Part shown: piece by piece, positions 6,590 to 14,907 of the stretch | How the letters are laid out: each line of letters opens with the position of its first letter | Position numbering within the stretch: position 1 is the first letter of the stretch | NCBI GenBank assembly: GCA_038868115.1 | Contig: JAWBXA010000013.1 | Coordinates: forward strand, 1-28,500 | Source of the DNA: JAGTQI01 sp038868115 | GTDB taxonomy: Archaea; Thermoproteota; Bathyarchaeia; Bathyarchaeales; Bathycorpusculaceae | DNA length: 28,500 bases | Direction of reading: 5' to 3' | Position numbers and translations under genes: made by a program | The notes under the pieces: model-generated | Database searches by the model: none | Told to the model about the DNA's origin: nothing | The model's input: the letters and a program-made list of their open reading frames with translations, nothing else

Positions 6590-7635
6590 GGGAAGCTATG
6601 CTTTACGAAAAGCTTGATGGTAAAAAGGTTAAATGTAATTTATGCGGCAGGAGATGCACAATAAATAACGGTGGAACGGGCTTCTGTCTCGTAAGAAAGA
6701 ACAGTGATGGCACCCTTTACTCACTTGTTTATGGAAAAGCTGTATCCGCATGTATAGATCCTATTGGCAAGAAGCCTCTTTCGCATTTTCATCCGGGAGC
6801 CTCTGTTATGTCCATCGCCACCATCGGCTGTAACTTTCGTTGTCAATTTTGCGATAATTGGATGATAAGTCAAGAGAAGAAGGTTACTGGAAGAGATTTT
6901 CTACCAGAAGAGGTTGTTAAAGCTACCAGGGACAATGGTTGTCAAGGAATAAGTTACACATATACTGAGCCGACAATATTTTTTGAATATGCGTACGAGA
7001 CGGCTAAACTTGCGCATCAAGTTGGCTTTTTCAACACTTTTGTTACGAATGGATATATGACGCCAGAAGCTATTAAGACCATAGCGCCATATCTAGATGC
7101 TGCAACCGTAGACTTTAAAGGCGGAGGTGACCCTGACTTTTATAGAGTCTTTTCAGCTGTCCCATCAGTTGAGCCCATCTACGAGTCTTTAAAGGAGATG
7201 AAAAAGAACGGCATTCATATTGAAATTACGAATCTAGTTGTGCCGAAGATAGGAGATTCCATTGAAAGGATAAAGGAGCTGGCAACTTGGATAAGGGAAA
7301 ATCTTGGAGAAGATACACCTTTTCACTTATTGCGTTTCCACCCAGACTATCAACTTACCAATATTCCGTCAACGCCTATTGAAACTTTGGAGAAGGCTTA
7401 CGCTGCAGCTAAGAGTGCTGGCTTAAACTACGTTTATATTGGGAATGTTCCAGGGCATCCGGCTGAGAACACTTATTGCCCAAGCTGCAATGAGCTTTTA
7501 ATTAAGCGTTTCAGTTTTGAGATTACAAAGTGGAATTTAACTAAGGATATGCGTTGTCCAGTGTGCAGTCAGGAGATTCCAATAAAAGGGAAACTCCATG
7601 CTAGTGGCTATGCTTATCCGTATGCGCTCTTTTAA
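6586..7635 (+). CDS. amrS: AmmeMemoRadiSam-type radical SAM enzyme (PflA-like)
   Basis: The 349-residue protein resembles the pyruvate formate-lyase-activating-enzyme branch of radical SAM proteins. It is close to the form found with AMMECR1 and Memo proteins. CNLCGRRCTINNGGTGFC (residues 19-36) is an N-terminal Cys motif. IATIGCNFRCQFCDNW (about residues 78-93) holds the cluster-binding CxxxCxxC. GISYTYTEPTIF and TVDFKGG are further family segments. A C-terminal CPSC...CPVC pair could form a zinc site. AMMECR1 and Memo are not in this window. The physiological substrate of the family is not established. The next gene follows without a spacer. Confidence 0.88.
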   Translation: MREAMLYEKLDGKKVKCNLCGRRCTINNGGTGFCLVRKNSDGTLYSLVYGKAVSACIDPIGKKPLSHFHPGASVMSIATIGCNFRCQFCDNWMISQEKKVTGRDFLPEEVVKATRDNGCQGISYTYTEPTIFFEYAYETAKLAHQVGFFNTFVTNGYMTPEAIKTIAPYLDAATVDFKGGGDPDFYRVFSAVPSVEPIYESLKEMKKNGIHIEITNLVVPKIGDSIERIKELATWIRENLGEDTPFHLLRFHPDYQLTNIPSTPIETLEKAYAAAKSAGLNYVYIGNVPGHPAENTYCPSCNELLIKRFSFEITKWNLTKDMRCPVCSQEIPIKGKLHASGYAYPYALF

Positions 7636-8760
7636 ATGATTCCGCGCCTTAAATTTGGTTGGACGGTGATGTGGAGGATTATTCGTCCAGATGCTGTGGC
7701 TGTGCTAAACGACAGGATGGCGAGGAAAAGCCTAGCTAGGTATTTCGCAGTGATGCAAAACGAAAAACCAGCAAAGTTTCTGATAGCTAAAAAGCTTCCG
7801 GCTGACTTCAAAGAAAATGCTACTCTAAAGGAACTTTGGCGAATTCACGCAGAACTCACAAGGCGATTCTGTGAACTCGAAAGGGAAATTGATGCTAAAA
7901 AGACAAGCTTGGACAAAACGCCAAAGCCTGAAAAATCCTATCTAGACCTAAAGATCGCAATAGCTAAGCGCATACTCGAAAAATGCCATTTCTGTGTTCG
8001 AAGGTGCGGAGTGAACAGGCTTGCGGGTGAGAGAGGCTTCTGCAGATGTGGAAACATGATAACAGTTTCAAGCATTTTTGAGCACATGGGCGAAGAGCCG
8101 GAACTTGTGCCTTCCGGAACCATATTTACTATGGGATGCACTATGCGCTGTAAGCATTGTCAAAACTGGGCAATATCCCAATGGATCGAGAATGGAGAAC
8201 CGTACAGGCCGGAAAGATTGGCAGAGGAAGTTGAAGAATTACGCAGAGACGGGTGCAGAAATGCAAACCTTGTTGGTGGAGAACCAACACCGTGGTTGGA
8301 GCAGTGGCTTGAAACATTTAAGCATGTAAATGTCAACATGCCAGTTGTTTGGAATTCAAACACCTATTATAGCCATGAAACAGCCCAACTTTTAGTGGGC
8401 TTTGCTGACGTTTATTTACTTGACTTTAAGTATGGACCAGAAGGCTGCGCCGAGAGAATTTCAGAGGCTCCAAATTATTGGAGGGCATGTACCCAAAACC
8501 ATTTATTTGCGAAGGAGTATGGCGAGCTCATAATACGTGTTTTGGTTTTGCCCGGGCATCTTGAATGTTGCACAAAGCCTGTGCTAAACTGGATAGCCGA
8601 AAAACTTGGTGAAGAAACCAGAGTGAATGTTATGTTTCAATACAGACCAGAATGGCGGGCATATGAAATTCCGGAACTTCGAAGGAGACTAACGAGGGAT
8701 GAAATGGATAAAGCTATTAAGTTTGCGAAAGAAGCTGGGTTAGCGAACTTTATAACGTGA
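7636..8760 (+). CDS. PflX-like radical SAM protein
   Basis: A 374-residue homologue of the PflX group (COG1313), related to pyruvate formate-lyase activating enzymes. The N-terminal 115 residues are helical and charged. CHFCVRRCGVNRLAGERGFC follows (about residues 116-135). The radical SAM motif is GCTMRCKHCQNW at about residues 167-178. NLVGGEPTPW and LLDFKYG mark the barrel strands. ATG 7636 begins immediately after the TAA of the upstream radical SAM gene. Substrate unknown. It is distinct enough from its neighbour not to be a recent duplicate. Confidence 0.87.
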   Translation: MIPRLKFGWTVMWRIIRPDAVAVLNDRMARKSLARYFAVMQNEKPAKFLIAKKLPADFKENATLKELWRIHAELTRRFCELEREIDAKKTSLDKTPKPEKSYLDLKIAIAKRILEKCHFCVRRCGVNRLAGERGFCRCGNMITVSSIFEHMGEEPELVPSGTIFTMGCTMRCKHCQNWAISQWIENGEPYRPERLAEEVEELRRDGCRNANLVGGEPTPWLEQWLETFKHVNVNMPVVWNSNTYYSHETAQLLVGFADVYLLDFKYGPEGCAERISEAPNYWRACTQNHLFAKEYGELIIRVLVLPGHLECCTKPVLNWIAEKLGEETRVNVMFQYRPEWRAYEIPELRRRLTRDEMDKAIKFAKEAGLANFIT

Positions 8761-8821
8761 GATGCTTAATCGAAAGCTATTTCTCAAAGCCTGTCCCTTC
8801 TTAATGCATAAAGTGGTTGAG

Positions 8822-9031
8822 ATGCCCTATTGTCCAGAGTGCGGTGGCGAGATGCGCTATATAATAGCCACCAAACACTATGTATGCCGAAGCTGCGGAC
8901 TTTCAGTGACACAGCAAGAACTTATAGAGCTTAGGGAGAAATTAAAGCCTCAAGTTGGAAGCGAAAAGGATGAGGTGGAAAGGCGGAGAAAGGAATACTT
9001 GAAATGGTGGCTAAGTAGCAAAAAGAAATAG
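8822..9031 (+). CDS. Small zinc ribbon protein
   Basis: Starting at ATG 8822 gives 69 residues. CPECG (residues 4-8) and CRSCG (residues 22-26) form a C4 zinc ribbon. A long charged helix rich in Glu, Lys and Arg and a Trp-containing basic tail follow. An in-frame ATG at 8762, 1 nt after the previous stop, would add 20 hydrophobic and basic residues. I prefer 8822 because family-like small ribbons begin at this point. It closes the ArsR-radical SAM run. Nucleic acid or protein binding is likely; the specific role is unknown. Confidence 0.7.
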   Translation: MPYCPECGGEMRYIIATKHYVCRSCGLSVTQQELIELREKLKPQVGSEKDEVERRRKEYLKWWLSSKKK

Positions 9032-9119
9032 GGCTCGCAGAATCCTTTGGTTTTAAATGTTCTCGGCATACGGCATAAAAATATGGCTTATTCCTAAATT
9101 ATGCTGTGGAGGTACAAAT

Positions 9120-9935
9120 ATGAGTGTGCAGATGGAGATCATTTGTGTAGGCAACGAATTATTAATTGGAAAGACACTAAATACAAACGCCCAGTGGCTT
9201 GCCAGACGTGCCACATCTTTAGGAATAGTTGTCAAAAGGATAACTGTTGTTGGTGATGATGTTAATGAAATTGCTTGCGCTGTACGCGAGGCGCTTAATC
9301 GGAATCCCCGCTTCATAATTACAACAGGTGGGCTAGGACCAACTTTTGACGACAAAACGTTGGAGGGAATAGCAAAAGCCATCAACCGCAAGTTAGAGCT
9401 TAACAAAAACGCTCTTGAAATGGTTAGAAAAAAGTATGAGGAATATGCTAAGGCTGGAAAAATCGACGCTGTTGAGATGACGGCCCATAGAGTTAAAATG
9501 GCAAAACTTCCAGAAGGTGCAAAACCACTACTTAATCCTGTTGGCACAGCACCAGGAGTTTTAATAAAAATAGGCAGCACCGATTTGGTTGCGTTGCCCG
9601 GTGTTCCATCCGAAATGGAAGCAATTTTCGATGAACACGTGAGCAGTATGCTAAAGAAAGAAGCGGGTGGCATGATATTCTTTGAAACAAGTATGTACGT
9701 GGATGACATAATGGAGTCAGCCCTAGCCCCGCTGATTGATATTGCAATGCATGACAACCCATATGTTTACATAAAATCTCATCCAAGGGGCGCGGAGAAA
9801 AAACCTCGCATAGAAATCCATTTATCAACAACGGCTAAGGATTCTGAAACCGCAAAAGATCGCATTGGAAAAGTCATAATCCAACTTTCAGAACTGGTCA
9901 AAGAAAAGGGCGGAAAAGTTAAACTTAAGGAATAA
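9120..9935 (+). CDS. CinA/MoaB-Mog domain protein
   Basis: A 271-residue protein of the CinA N-terminal (molybdopterin-binding-like) family, COG1058. These are often annotated as NMN-deamidase-related. GNELLIGKTLNTNAQWLA (about residues 10-27), TTGGLGPTFDD and GTAPGV...ALPGVPSEM are the conserved family motifs. The C-terminal amidase domain of full CinA is absent, as usual for archaeal versions. ATG 9120 has GTGGAGGT about 7 nt upstream. An open extension to 9057 is not needed. The protein stands alone between the radical SAM run and a membrane protein. Confidence 0.9.
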   Translation: MSVQMEIICVGNELLIGKTLNTNAQWLARRATSLGIVVKRITVVGDDVNEIACAVREALNRNPRFIITTGGLGPTFDDKTLEGIAKAINRKLELNKNALEMVRKKYEEYAKAGKIDAVEMTAHRVKMAKLPEGAKPLLNPVGTAPGVLIKIGSTDLVALPGVPSEMEAIFDEHVSSMLKKEAGGMIFFETSMYVDDIMESALAPLIDIAMHDNPYVYIKSHPRGAEKKPRIEIHLSTTAKDSETAKDRIGKVIIQLSELVKEKGGKVKLKE

Positions 9936-9990
9936 AATTACAGTTTTTGGTTGCAATGACGGGACTAAATGCCTGATACACTGTTTGCTA

Positions 9991-10045
9991 GTGATCGAGA
10001 AATCCGATTCTCCGAAGCAGCCACATATTAACCCTTACTGATCAC
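9991..10045 (+). other. Potential structured element
   Basis: GTGATC (9991-9996) can pair with GATCAC (10040-10045). Directly inside it, GAGAA/TTCTC (9997-10001 and 10008-10012) forms a hairpin with loop ATCCGA. It lies between two genes on the same strand. It may be a small RNA or a 3'-end structure, but no known family was recognised. Confidence 0.25.
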
Positions 10046-10091
10046 GGTTTCATAAAAGCCATAAATTAGCTTTAAATAACGATTCAAGAAG

Positions 10092-11249
10092 ATGGAGCTG
10101 AAAATCGCCAAAACTTTAACGGTGCTCCTCGTTATTTCTGCATTTTCCTATCTGTTTCCATTATGCTTCTCTGAAAATTATATTCGTACTTACAATCTTT
10201 TAGATCGACCAAATGGTGTAAGACTGTATAGATTAAGTGTCGTTGTCACACCAGCGCTCTATGAATATTATGTTGGGCAAAGTCATAAGCAAGCTTCAGA
10301 AGCAGACTTCCCAAAATTTGTTACACCATACACGCTACTGCCAATTGCGGAAAAACTTTGGGAAATCTATCAAGATGACTATGAAAATTTCGCAAACGGG
10401 GTTTTAATGATTGTTCACCAAATACCTTATGAAGTAACGATGTCCGCTAAATATCCGGTAGAAACGATTGTGGAAAACAAAGGTGATTGCGACTTATTTA
10501 GTTACGTGGCGGCTTCAATAATGAAAGCTGGGGGTCTTGATGTTGTTCTTCTGTACTATGAGGATAAGGCGCACATGAACGTTGGTGTCAGCCTCCCGAA
10601 TTCGCCACGCTACGCAAGAACACAAGCCTATTATGTGGACTATAATAGCATCAGATATTATATCGCAGAATGCACAGGCGGAAATTGGAGAGATGGGTGG
10701 AGAGTTGGAGAATGCCCACCCGACCTAATTGGAGAGAATCCTGTAGTCGTCACGCTTGAAAATTGCGAGCAGTGGTCACCAGGGCAGGTAGCTGCAAGTT
10801 ACACAACATTGGCGTCTTCAACGTTATCTCTAACTGTTTCGTCAACTCTCGTTGTACAAGGAGGTACAATAATCCTTTCCGGGCAACTTACGCCAAAATT
10901 GTCAAACGAAAAAATAACTATCTACATTAAAATGGGCAACGCTCAATGGATTGCGGCAAATATAATCACCACAGATTCCACCGGTCAATTTGCATGCTCC
11001 CTCAACCTTAATAAAGCGGGTACATGCTTTATTCGTGCAAGCTGGTCTGGGAACGATGATTATGGTGGAACAGACAGCTCAATTATAACTGTGACTGTGC
11101 TGCCAGCCTACCTTATTATGCTTGTGATAATCGTTGCAGTTTTGGTTTGTGTAAGCGTAACCATGTTTATACTGTCAAGACAAATTTGTCAAGAAATGGA
11201 AGAACCGAAACTTCCAGAATCTTTTTTGGCGAGAATACGTGTAATGTAG
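10092..11249 (+). CDS. Membrane-anchored transglutaminase-like protein with Ig-like domain
   Basis: The 385-residue protein has an N-terminal hydrophobic signal segment (residues 8-26). An extracellular domain follows, with NKGDCDLFSYVAASIMKAGG near residue 133. His161 in AHMNVGV and acidic residues around 183-193 suggest a transglutaminase/papain-like Cys-His triad with Cys133. Residues about 240-336 form an Ig-like beta domain (VVQGGTIILSGQLTP, then SWSGNDDYGGTDSS), often seen in archaeal surface proteins. A transmembrane helix at about 338-362 and a short cytoplasmic tail end the protein. Its last 83 nt overlap the 3' end of the convergent DUF2110 gene. A surface protease or crosslinking role is inference. 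Confidence 0.75.
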   Translation: MELKIAKTLTVLLVISAFSYLFPLCFSENYIRTYNLLDRPNGVRLYRLSVVVTPALYEYYVGQSHKQASEADFPKFVTPYTLLPIAEKLWEIYQDDYENFANGVLMIVHQIPYEVTMSAKYPVETIVENKGDCDLFSYVAASIMKAGGLDVVLLYYEDKAHMNVGVSLPNSPRYARTQAYYVDYNSIRYYIAECTGGNWRDGWRVGECPPDLIGENPVVVTLENCEQWSPGQVAASYTTLASSTLSLTVSSTLVVQGGTIILSGQLTPKLSNEKITIYIKMGNAQWIAANIITTDSTGQFACSLNLNKAGTCFIRASWSGNDDYGGTDSSIITVTVLPAYLIMLVIIVAVLVCVSVTMFILSRQICQEMEEPKLPESFLARIRVM

Positions 11250-11946
11250 CGTTTGGCAGCTTTTTGCCGACCTTTGGTATTAATCCGACAGCATCTACTC
11301 CAAGCTTGCAAATGGCATCGTATTCAAAAAATCCTAATTCTTCAATTTCCACAACATCGTTTTGACACTTCGCTTCTTTTAGCGCCTTTCTTATTTCTTG
11401 TTGGGATGCGCCCAAAATTATTAACCGGTCAAGAAGCAATCGTACCCATCTTTTATATTGCTCCAGCTGTTTTTCGGCTATAATGGCTTCTAAGCAATTT
11501 CCGCTTACACTGGTTACTTTCACCGTTAATGGCATATTTTCACAGAGGCCATAAAGTTCAACAATTTTTTTTAGGGCGATCTTTCTTCCATCTACTAGCT
11601 GTGCTTGTAAGTGCTGCAGCGGGATTGTGACATTTACGATATTTGGTCCTATGTTCAGCTGAAGTTCCTCTTCCATTTTACCTAAGCCTATTATGTACCC
11701 TCTAACTATAGAGAATTTTGTTATGTTGTTGATATGGATTGGACACAATCCAAACATGTTTTCTAGATAGCTTAATGCCGCGTTTTCATCTTCACCTGAA
11801 AGGGTTACTTGAATCCAGCCTTGTAGTACGGCTTTGACACTTTCTATCTGAACCTTTAAGCCTTTTAAGGAGGACTTTATATGTTCCTTAATATTTTTTA
11901 GTTGATCGTCGTTGTAGATTTTCAAGGATAAGGTTACGGTAGGCAA
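11167..11946 (-). CDS. DUF2110 family protein
   Basis: A 259-residue archaeal protein of the DUF2110 family, of unknown function. It is soluble, has no transmembrane segment, and reads as mixed alpha/beta: an N-terminal LSLKIYNDDQLKNIKEHI, a central beta-rich part (IGLGKMEEELQLNIG region) and a helical C-terminal part. The start is TTG 11946, inside the last codons of the HD gene (13-nt overlap), so it is translationally coupled. Its place behind TFE and the HD protein suggests an information-processing context. The 3' end runs antisense into the tail of the convergent transglutaminase-like gene. Confidence 0.8.
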   Translation of the reverse strand: MPTVTLSLKIYNDDQLKNIKEHIKSSLKGLKVQIESVKAVLQGWIQVTLSGEDENAALSYLENMFGLCPIHINNITKFSIVRGYIIGLGKMEEELQLNIGPNIVNVTIPLQHLQAQLVDGRKIALKKIVELYGLCENMPLTVKVTSVSGNCLEAIIAEKQLEQYKRWVRLLLDRLIILGASQQEIRKALKEAKCQNDVVEIEELGFFEYDAICKLGVDAVGLIPKVGKKLPNATLHVFSPKKILEVSVLPFLDKFVLTV

Positions 11947-12473
11947 TCGTAGTCCCCAATTATTTTTGCCATTTCTTCGTGCAGTCTTCGTATTCGTGCA
12001 ATTACTGATGATGGCAATTTTCTGGAAAGTTTTTCTATAGTTCTTTCGATAGGGACTCTTTTTGATCCTTCGATGAGCTTGTCTGCATAGGAAACAATTT
12101 TTTCCTCAAGAGTTTGTGGAACATAAACGTCTTTGGGCCATCCGAGGTTTTTTGCTTCTCGTTGGGTTATGCCGCCGCCTGCATGCCTCTTAATTATTGA
12201 GATTACGGGTTCCGGCAAGCCTAGGCTTTTAGCTATCTGCACTCCTGTCACGACGTGGTGGACGCTGTGGGTTTTTGAGCGTCCAATATCGTGGAGAAGG
12301 GCGCCTATTTCCACAAGTTCTAGGTTAACGTTTAATCCCTTTTCTTTGCATGCTTTTGCAATTTCAACCGCGAGTTCTGTAACTGCTTTGCAGTGTTTTA
12401 TGACGTTTACTGAGCAGCCGCTTTCCCGTAGAAGTTGTAGGGCTTGTTCTCTTGTTGGGAGCTTTTCACTCAC
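11934..12473 (-). CDS. HD domain protein (TIGR00295-like)
   Basis: A 179-residue HD-superfamily phosphohydrolase. VIKHCKAVTELAVEIA (about residues 24-39) gives the first metal-ligand His. GALLHDIGRSKTH (about residues 57-69) is the HD motif. HHVVTGVQIAKSLGLPE and IIKRHAGGGI add further His ligands. The substrate is unknown; the family is common in archaea. The start is GTG 12473, which overlaps the end of tfe by 8 nt, with AAGGAG just upstream inside tfe. The tfe-HD-DUF2110 genes form one overlapping operon. Confidence 0.88.
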   Translation of the reverse strand: MSEKLPTREQALQLLRESGCSVNVIKHCKAVTELAVEIAKACKEKGLNVNLELVEIGALLHDIGRSKTHSVHHVVTGVQIAKSLGLPEPVISIIKRHAGGGITQREAKNLGWPKDVYVPQTLEEKIVSYADKLIEGSKRVPIERTIEKLSRKLPSSVIARIRRLHEEMAKIIGDYDCLP

Positions 12474-12978
12474 CCAGCTCCTTCCTCAGCTGTTCAACTT
12501 TTTCGGTTAGAACTTTGACTATTTTCTCGTTATCGTAATGCATTAGTGGTTTGCCGCATGTGGGGCATTTAAAAACCAGTTCGACGGATTCTTCGAAGGT
12601 CACTCGTTTGCATCCTGGCGTGTAACAGTAGTAGAAGTCGTGGTTTTTCTCGTATTCTAGGCGGATGCTTAGTTTTTCGAAGACCCTTCGTTTTTGGCTT
12701 AGTATGAAGCCCTCCAGCTGGTCTGGTTGCAGTTTCCAATGGAATATGAACCATCCTGTTTTTGGGTCTCTTGTCCGCTGTAAACTTACGAGTGAGTGGT
12801 CGTAAAGCTTGTAAAGGATTTTACGCACGTTGTTAAGTCTTATACCGGTCTTGTTTGCTAGCTCATCGTCTGTTATTTCGTCTGAATTCTTCAGTATCTC
12901 GATTAGTTTTACGGCTTCTTCTTCGCCGAGTGCCTCAGCGACTTTCATCAAAGTGGCATCGTCAATTGTTGATAACAT
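12466..12978 (-). CDS. tfe: Transcription factor E alpha subunit (TFE)
   Basis: TFE assists promoter opening together with TBP and TFB and is the homologue of eukaryotic TFIIE-alpha. The 170-residue protein starts with an extended winged helix (about residues 1-85). LANKTGIRLNNVRKILYKLYDHSLV is the recognition region. A linker follows, then a zinc ribbon with CYTPGC near residue 117 and CPTCG near residue 138. A helical tail ends it. ATG 12978 has GGTCAC a few bases upstream, and a TATA-like GCATATATGAATA lies about 50 nt upstream at 13021-13033. It leads the operon with HD and DUF2110. Confidence 0.95.
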   Translation of the reverse strand: MLSTIDDATLMKVAEALGEEEAVKLIEILKNSDEITDDELANKTGIRLNNVRKILYKLYDHSLVSLQRTRDPKTGWFIFHWKLQPDQLEGFILSQKRRVFEKLSIRLEYEKNHDFYYCYTPGCKRVTFEESVELVFKCPTCGKPLMHYDNEKIVKVLTEKVEQLRKELGE

Positions 12979-13043
12979 AGTGACCCTTTCTACACTAGCT
13001 GTTGTCGATTTCCTCTATCTTATTCATATATGCAAGCTTTAAT

Positions 13044-13643
13044 TTAAATCTCTTTTCTAGTTTCGGATTCTGAATCAACTTTTCTAATCACTTTTTTACC
13101 TCTTTTTTGTGGAATAATCATGAGCTTGGCGTTCTCAAAATTCTTGGCTAACTCCCTACCCTCAAAAAATCTGTCTAGAAAAACTGCGAGGCTTGCACAT
13201 TCGGAGTGAGGCTGGTTTCCAATCGCTACATTAAAGTCTGAAACATTTTCCGAGAAAAATTCGCTTGGGACCTTTTGGCTTCCAACAATGATCAATACGT
13301 CCTTGTTTAACGCTTTAATTCTTTGGAGCACATCGCTTGTTTCAATGTTTTCGCCGTAAGCTGTTAAGTGAACAACGATTCCGCCTTTTGCTTTCCATTC
13401 TTTAACTACTTTTTTCCACGGGGTTCCCATTTTAAAATGGAATGGTCCACCCCAGTTTTTCACAACTTTTTCCACAGTCGACATTATTTTTTCATCTTTT
13501 ATGTCGGAGAGTATGAAACCAGAGGCTCCTAAGGCTCTCGCCGTCAATGCCACGTGGGTTGTTAAGCGCAAGTCTCTTTTTGGTCGGTGTCCCCATCTTA
13601 AAACAAAAATTTTTGGTTGCTTTCTAGTGTTTGAAGCTTCCAA
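13044..13643 (-). CDS. trm56: tRNA (cytidine(56)-2'-O)-methyltransferase Trm56
   Basis: This SPOUT-class enzyme methylates the 2'-OH of C56 in the T-loop of archaeal tRNAs. The signature FVLRWGHRPKRDLRLTTHVALTARALGA lies near the N-terminus. GGIVVHLTAYGEN and the knot segment VGSQKVPSEFF...NVAIGNQPHSECASLAVFLDRFF follow. I place the start at TTG 13643 because GGTGG lies 5 nt upstream, giving 199 residues. TTG 13664 is an alternative with 7 extra residues. No ATG is available. The start overlaps the 3' end of hflX by about 20 nt, so it is the third gene of the MBF1-hflX-trm56 operon. The basic C-terminal tail (KRGKKVIRK) probably contacts tRNA. Confidence 0.93.
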   Translation of the reverse strand: MEASNTRKQPKIFVLRWGHRPKRDLRLTTHVALTARALGASGFILSDIKDEKIMSTVEKVVKNWGGPFHFKMGTPWKKVVKEWKAKGGIVVHLTAYGENIETSDVLQRIKALNKDVLIIVGSQKVPSEFFSENVSDFNVAIGNQPHSECASLAVFLDRFFEGRELAKNFENAKLMIIPQKRGKKVIRKVDSESETRKEI

Positions 13644-14907
13644 TTTTTCCACCGAGTTCTTCAACGCGGCTTTTCACTTTTTCAGCAAACCATGGAACAG
13701 CCTCAAATGTTACATGGGCAGCCTCGTCCTCATATCTAATTTCTTGGACATCTGCGCGACTGAAAAGCAACGAAAGGAAGGACATCGCCTCGTTTGAAAT
13801 TGGTAAAGTGAAGGATGCTTGAACATAATTTCGCAAGGTTTCTGCTATTTTCTCCTTCAACTGGTCCAAGTTAAGTCCATAAAGAGCCGATATTAGCACT
13901 GGTTTTGGTGCTTTATCTTTGAGGGCCTCAAATTTTTGTTGCGTTTCCGTTTCAGATATTAGGTCGATTTTGTTTAAGGCTGTTATTATTGGGATGCCGG
14001 AGGCTCCTATGCGTTCTATTGTTTCCAGGCATACGGAAAGCTTCTTTTCGATTGTGGTTAATGATTCGCTGATATCCACAACTAGAAGTATCAGGTCAGA
14101 GTATATGGTCTCCTCTAGTGTTGAGCGGAAAGCCTCTATAAGTGTAAGCGGTAAGCGATCTATAAAGCCTACGGTGTCTGTTAAGAGGAACTTTTTCCTT
14201 GAAAACTTTACAAGTCTCGTGGTCGTTGAAAGGGTTGTGAAAAGAGCATCATCGATGGGAACCTCCTCCTCTGTGAGCGCCGTGAACAATGAGCTTTTTC
14301 CAGCGTTTGTATATCCAGCCAGAGAGATCGAGGGAAATCCCAGCTCAGCTCTCCTTTCGCGGTGTAATACACGTTTTCTTCTGATTTTTCTGAGCTTCTC
14401 TGTAATTGTTTGTATTTGTCTTTTGACAGTTTCGTAGTATACGTCAACTTCGTATGCGCCAAGTCCCATAAATCCAGGCTGTTCTCCAAGTTTTGCTAAC
14501 CGCACTCTCTCTTTTGCCCTTGCTAACTCGTATTTGAGTTTGGCTAGCTGAATTTGAAGCTTCGCCTCCGTAGTGGTGGCTCTTCTCGCAAATATCTCTA
14601 ATATAAGTTGGAAGCGGTCTATTGCTTCTACACCAGTTTCTTTGGCAATATTGTAGGCTTGGACAGGTCTTAACGGATTATCAAAAATTATTTTCTGCGC
14701 GTTAGTTTCCTTCACAAGTTCAGCGAGCTCCTTAATTTTTCCATAGCCTATTTGGTATCGGGGGTCTGGGGCTCTTATTTGCTCTAATTTGCCAACAACC
14801 GTATAACCGGCTGACTCGGCTAGGCTTTTAAGCTCATCAAGGGTGGATGGTTCAAAGAGCCTTCGGCGCTGTACGATTATGGCTTTCGTTAAGCTCTTTC
14901 CCCCGCT
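13624..14907 (-). CDS. hflX: GTPase HflX, without a usable start codon as sequenced
   Basis: HflX is a ribosome-associated GTPase. Reading from GTG 14715 gives 363 residues with a helical domain (RATTTEAKLQIQLAKLKYE) and the G domain. P-loop GYTNAGKSS, switch DTVGFIDRLP, NKID and SAL are all present. Upstream of 14715 the same frame stays open for 64 more codons to TGA 14910-14908. It encodes a clear HflX N-terminus (KAIIVQRRLFEPSTLDELK, then QIRAPDPRYQIGYGKIKEL). That stretch has no ATG, GTG or TTG. A TTA at 14892-14890 sits where a TTG would give a typical N-terminus. The gene is probably real, with a sequence error or mutation at its start. The GTG at 14715 would remove conserved sequence. 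Confidence 0.85.
   Translation of the reverse strand, partial: SGGKSLTKAIIVQRRRLFEPSTLDELKSLAESAGYTVVGKLEQIRAPDPRYQIGYGKIKELAELVKETNAQKIIFDNPLRPVQAYNIAKETGVEAIDRFQLILEIFARRATTTEAKLQIQLAKLKYELARAKERVRLAKLGEQPGFMGLGAYEVDVYYETVKRQIQTITEKLRKIRRKRVLHRERRAELGFPSISLAGYTNAGKSSLFTALTEEEVPIDDALFTTLSTTTRLVKFSRKKFLLTDTVGFIDRLPLTLIEAFRSTLEETIYSDLILLVVDISESLTTIEKKLSVCLETIERIGASGIPIITALNKIDLISETETQQKFEALKDKAPKPVLISALYGLNLDQLKEKIAETLRNYVQASFTLPISNEAMSFLSLLFSRADVQEIRYEDEAAHVTFEAVPWFAEKVKSRVEELGGKIGSFKH

Noticed and set aside
9053..9757. A long (234-codon) open frame on the minus strand
   Set aside because: It lies antisense to the well-supported CinA/MoaB-domain gene and its translation resembles no protein.
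9950..10045. C/D box sRNA after the CinA-like gene
   Set aside because: ATGACGG, CTGA and GTGATCG occur, but the spacing between boxes is too irregular and no valid final D box is placed correctly.
13919..14437. A 172-codon open frame on the plus strand
   Set aside because: It is the antisense shadow of hflX, whose GTPase motifs are all on the minus strand.
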